NCBI RefSeq assembly: GCF_000718635.1
Contig: NZ_JOBF01000020.1
Span: 1-64,000, forward strand
DNA from: Streptomyces varsoviensis
GTDB taxonomy: Bacteria; Actinomycetota; Actinomycetes; Streptomycetales; Streptomycetaceae
Direction: 5' to 3'
DNA: 64,000 nucleotides
A program made the position numbers and the translations under genes. The notes under the pieces were generated by a model. The model saw only the letters and a list, made by a program, of their open reading frames with translations. It was not told the DNA's origin and did no database searches. Below, one piece after another: positions 61,215-64,000 of this stretch; position 1 is the stretch's first letter, and the number at the start of each line of letters is the position of its first letter.

Positions 61215-62198
61215 TCAGCCGCGGATCATCGACATCAGCAGCTCGTGGGTCTCCCCGTCGGCCGCCGCTACGAGTCCGTGGCCGCCCTGTCCGACCGGGC
61301 GGCCATCGACCCCGGTGACCACGCATCCGGCGGCTCGGCACAGGGCGATGCCGGCGGCGAAATGCACGCTGCCGGACAGGTCCCCGCCGTCCGTGACGTA
61401 GGCGGCGCGCTTGCCGGCGGCGACCCAGGCGAGCGCGAGGCTCGTGGAGACGACGCGCGGACGGAATCGCTCCACGAACCGGGGCCTGGCCAGCAGGTCC
61501 ACGGCGCGGAAGGCGGGCGCGCCGGGAAACGGCGGGTCCAGGTTGACGTCCACGAGCCGGGTGGCGGGAGTGGGCGCCAAGGGGAGGTCGGGGCCGGGGC
61601 TGGGGCCGTCGTGCCGCGACCAGGCGGACCGGCCGTCGGTGCAGAAGATCTCCCCGCTGAACGGGTCGGCGACCGCGGCCGCGCCACCGCTAAGGGCCAC
61701 GTTGACGGCTACGAGCATGGTGCCGACGGCGTAGTTGAGCGTGCCGCACAGGGGGTCGACGAGCCACTGGCGTACGGCTTCGGCTTCCCCGGCGGGGCCT
61801 CGACGGCCGCCTTCCTCGCCCAGGACGGCGTCATCGGGCCGGGCGGCGCGGATGACGTCGAGGATCGCCTCCTCCGCCTCGATGTCGGCGGCGGTGGCGA
61901 AGTCCCCCGCCCCTTTGTCCGTACGGGCGAGCCGCCGGCCGTACAGCGCGCGCACCACGTACGCGCCGGCGCGTACCGCGGCTATCGCGACCTCGGCGTC
62001 GCCTCCGACACCTTTTCCAGCACTCTGCCCGGCACCCTGTTCGGCATCGCCTTCGGAGCCGGAGCCGGAGCCGGGGCCGGAGTCAGGGCCGGAGTCAGGG
62101 CCGGAGTCAGGGCCGGAGCCCGAGCCAGGGCTGTCGGCGTCGGTGTCGGTGTCGGCAGCACCAGCCGCACCGGCAAGCCCCGCAGTTGAATTGATCAT
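61215..62198 (-). CDS. Inositol-monophosphatase-like protein with altered active site
   Basis: About 327 residues from MINSTAGLAGAAGAADTDTD; residues 15-65 are Gly/Ser/Pro/Asp repeats. The IMPase fold is clear: ATAADIEAEEAILDVIRAAR, VLGEEGG (metal Glu) and LVDPLCGTLNYAVGTMLVAV. The canonical motif is DPxDGT; here the second Asp is Cys. At the C-terminus the usual WDxAAG is VHFAAG. Two metal ligands therefore seem lost, so classical Mg-dependent phosphatase activity is doubtful. Confidence 0.75.
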   Translation of the reverse strand: MINSTAGLAGAAGAADTDTDADSPGSGSGPDSGPDSGPDSGPGSGSGSEGDAEQGAGQSAGKGVGGDAEVAIAAVRAGAYVVRALYGRRLARTDKGAGDFATAADIEAEEAILDVIRAARPDDAVLGEEGGRRGPAGEAEAVRQWLVDPLCGTLNYAVGTMLVAVNVALSGGAAAVADPFSGEIFCTDGRSAWSRHDGPSPGPDLPLAPTPATRLVDVNLDPPFPGAPAFRAVDLLARPRFVERFRPRVVSTSLALAWVAAGKRAAYVTDGGDLSGSVHFAAGIALCRAAGCVVTGVDGRPVGQGGHGLVAAADGETHELLMSMIRG

Positions 62199-62280
62199 GC
62201 CGCGCAGAATATCCACGGCCGGCCGGAACCCGGCCTTCCAGTCCCCCGGCCCGCCCGCGAACGTACGCCGCTCCAACGGC

Positions 62281-63174
62281 TCACTCCACCGCGGTGAGCG
62301 CGCGGGTGACGGCCGAGAGGCCCGGCGTCGGCCGACCCGGTAGGCGGGCGACGAGGACGCGCCGGAGTTCCTTCGGGGCGCCGTCCACGTGCAGCAAAGT
62401 CACTCCGCGCGGCAATACCGCCGACAGCCCCGACGGCACCGTCGTAACACCGAAACCGGCGGCGACCAGGTGGAGTTTGGTCAGCCAGTCGCGTGCGGAG
62501 TGGGCCACGCGGGGGCGGCCGGGGAGGCCCGGCCAGACGCCGAGGAGCGGTTCGGAGGCGGCAGAGGGGGTGGCGATCCAGGCGGCGTCGACCAGCTCGT
62601 CGACGTGGACCGAGGCGCGGCCGGCGAAGGCGCCGGTCGCCGACGCGGCCACGACGAGTTCCTCGTCCCTCACGGTCTCGGTGTGCAGGCGCGGCGACTC
62701 GCCGTCCGGTGGCCGGTGGGGCGGCCGGGACGTGAGGAGGGCGAGGTCGATGGTGCCCGCGCGCAGGGCCCGCGTGAGGCTGGGCGTGGTGCCCTCCCGC
62801 GTCGCGACCGTGAGCCGCGGTTCCGTCGTGGCGAGCCGGGAGAGCGCGGCGGGCAGGAGGGCCGCGCCCGCGCTCAGGATCACGCCCAGACGCACGAGTT
62901 CGGCCTGCGGATGGGCGTCGGTGAGGTCGCGTTCGGCCGCCGCGAAGGAGTCCAGGATGGTGCGGGCGTGGCGCAACAGGGTCAGTCCGGCCGGGGTGAG
63001 CCGCACTCCGTCCGCGCGGCGTTCGAACAGCGCGGAGCCCACGTTCCGTTCCAGGGCGGCGGCCTGCCGCGATACCGCCGACTGCGTATAGCCGAGGCGA
63101 CCGGCCGCCGCGGTGAAGCTGCCCGACTCCGCGATCTGCCTCAGGACCCGCAGGTCCGTACTGGATAGGTCCAT
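62281..63174 (-). CDS. LysR-family transcriptional regulator
   Basis: A 297-residue protein. N-terminal HTH MDLSSTDLRVLRQIAESGSF, TAAAGRLGYTQSAVSRQAAA; effector domain from about 90 (LVRLGVILSAGAALLPAALS, IDLALLTSRPPHRP). Divergent from the alcohol dehydrogenase at 63336. The interval contains a TTATGCATACC segment suited to a LysR half-site. Confidence 0.85.
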   Translation of the reverse strand: MDLSSTDLRVLRQIAESGSFTAAAGRLGYTQSAVSRQAAALERNVGSALFERRADGVRLTPAGLTLLRHARTILDSFAAAERDLTDAHPQAELVRLGVILSAGAALLPAALSRLATTEPRLTVATREGTTPSLTRALRAGTIDLALLTSRPPHRPPDGESPRLHTETVRDEELVVAASATGAFAGRASVHVDELVDAAWIATPSAASEPLLGVWPGLPGRPRVAHSARDWLTKLHLVAAGFGVTTVPSGLSAVLPRGVTLLHVDGAPKELRRVLVARLPGRPTPGLSAVTRALTAVE

Positions 63175-63335
63175 GCGGCTTATGCATACCAGGGATGCCG
63201 GATCTTCGCTTCCCGCATGGGCCTCCGCTTCCTAGCCTCGGTACCGACGAGCGCCACGCGACGCCCCCCACCACACGAAGCACCACACCCCCCAACGCGC
63301 GAAGCACAGCGCACCACGCATACGGAGGCCACCAC

Positions 63336-64000
63336 ATGCGAGCAGCAGTTCTGACGGGATTCGGCGAACCGCTCCGGGTCCAGGAGACGGCGGACCCCGC
63401 GCCGGGCACGAGCGGCGAGGCGGTCGTCGAAGTCCTCGCCGCCTGCGTCCCCCCGTACGCGGCCGAGGTCTTCGACGGCGTACGGAACTACGCCCTGGTC
63501 CCGCCCGTCGTGCCCGGCGTCGGCGCCGTGGGGCGGATCGTCCACGTCGGCCCGGACGCCACGCGGCTGCGCGCCGGGGATCTGGTGTGGTGCGATCCCA
63601 CGGTGCGTTCGCGGGACGACGCCCTGACGCCCGACATCGCGCTTCAGGGCTGGAGCGCCCGCGGCGAGGGTGGCGCGCGGCTCGCCCGCTACCTGCACGA
63701 CGGGGCGTTCGCCGAGTTCATGCGGGTCCCGACGGAGAACGTCTTCCCGCTGCCGGCCGCCGCGGCCGACGACCCGGCCCGCTGGGCGGCGCTCACCGTG
63801 CACACCATCTCGTACGGCGGTCTGCTGGCGGGCGGGCTCGAAGCCGGCGAGACGCTGCTGGTCAGCGGGGCGACCGGGAACCTCGGCAGCAGTGCGGTCG
63901 CGGTCGCCCTCGCGATGGGCGCGGGCCGCGTGGTCGCCCCGGGCCGCAACCGGGCCGTTCTCGATCTGCTCGCGGAGCGGTTCGGCCCACGGCTGCGGCC
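63336..64000 (+). CDS. Zinc-type alcohol dehydrogenase-like protein, 3' end beyond window
   Basis: At least 221 codons from the ATG at 63336 with ACGGAGG upstream; open to the right edge. MRAAVLTGFGEPLRVQETAD, VPGVGAVGRIVHVGPDATRL and RAGDLVWCDP are the MDR N-terminal domain; LLVSGATGNLGSSAVAVALA is the Rossmann NADP motif. The usual catalytic-zinc Cys and His (GxCHTD) are absent near residue 38, where it reads ACVPPYAAEVFDG, so it looks like a zinc-independent (quinone-oxidoreductase-type) member. Likely under the divergent LysR. Confidence 0.8.
   Translation, partial: MRAAVLTGFGEPLRVQETADPAPGTSGEAVVEVLAACVPPYAAEVFDGVRNYALVPPVVPGVGAVGRIVHVGPDATRLRAGDLVWCDPTVRSRDDALTPDIALQGWSARGEGGARLARYLHDGAFAEFMRVPTENVFPLPAAAADDPARWAALTVHTISYGGLLAGGLEAGETLLVSGATGNLGSSAVAVALAMGAGRVVAPGRNRAVLDLLAERFGPRLR

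Overview
This window looks like chromosomal DNA of a Streptomyces or close relative. GC is very high, with GC-rich third codon positions, many GTG starts and GGAGG-type ribosome binding sites. The families are typical streptomycete accessory genes: F420-type LLM oxidoreductases, many TetR, LysR, MarR, AsnC, MerR and XRE regulators, aminoglycoside-phosphotransferase-fold proteins, a TAP-type secreted peptidase and several uncharacterised actinobacterial families. No rRNA, tRNA, CRISPR array or replication origin was recognised. Remnant genes and short tandem repeats are frequent, which suggests an accessory chromosome arm rather than the core.

Layout. 1-7.6 kb: an ArsR-type regulator running off the left edge and divergent from an MFS exporter, a small conserved protein, a secreted glycine-rich protein, a DUF3592-like membrane protein and a DUF6228-like protein. 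8-15.6 kb: a small secreted cystine protein with tendamistat-like cysteine spacing, an ADP-ribosylglycohydrolase stump, a TetR regulator, a Tat-exported TIM-barrel protein, two divergent DUF3592-like membrane proteins and small hypotheticals. 16-33 kb: several divergent regulator/target pairs with readable operators (XRE/NTF2-like, TetR remnant/MFS, AsnC/amidohydrolase, TetR/LLM), phosphotransferase-fold proteins, a secreted peptidase and a DUF5954-like protein.

33.8-45.6 kb is the centrepiece: twelve tightly packed minus-strand genes, apparently one transcription unit. Reading downstream, they encode a divergent SHMT-like PLP enzyme, QueC, QueE, QueD, FolE (GTP to 7-cyano-7-deazaguanine, preQ0), SbnA, a GT4-type glycosyltransferase, an ABC ATPase with two ABC-2 permeases, a secreted PIG-L deacetylase with a ricin-type lectin domain, and SbnB. 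SbnA and SbnB together make L-2,3-diaminopropionate. The set predicts an exported, glycosylated 7-deazaguanine metabolite that uses diaminopropionate, possibly deacetylated outside the cell. I know of no characterised cluster with this combination. It has no phosphoribosyltransferase, nitrile hydratase, NRPS or ATP-grasp ligase, so the joining chemistry is open. A transposase-derived HTH gene sits at its downstream edge.

46-64 kb: a PCMT-like methyltransferase, a HEAT-repeat protein followed by a MerR-HEAT fusion, an LLM oxidoreductase, a methyltransferase, a stand-alone GyrB-type ATPase fold, LysR/TSUP, TetR/VC0807-like, a phosphatase, an HxlR remnant, MBL/MarR/kinase-fold genes, CGNR/GNAT, an inositol-monophosphatase-like protein lacking conserved metal ligands, and a LysR divergent from a zinc-type alcohol dehydrogenase that runs off the right edge.
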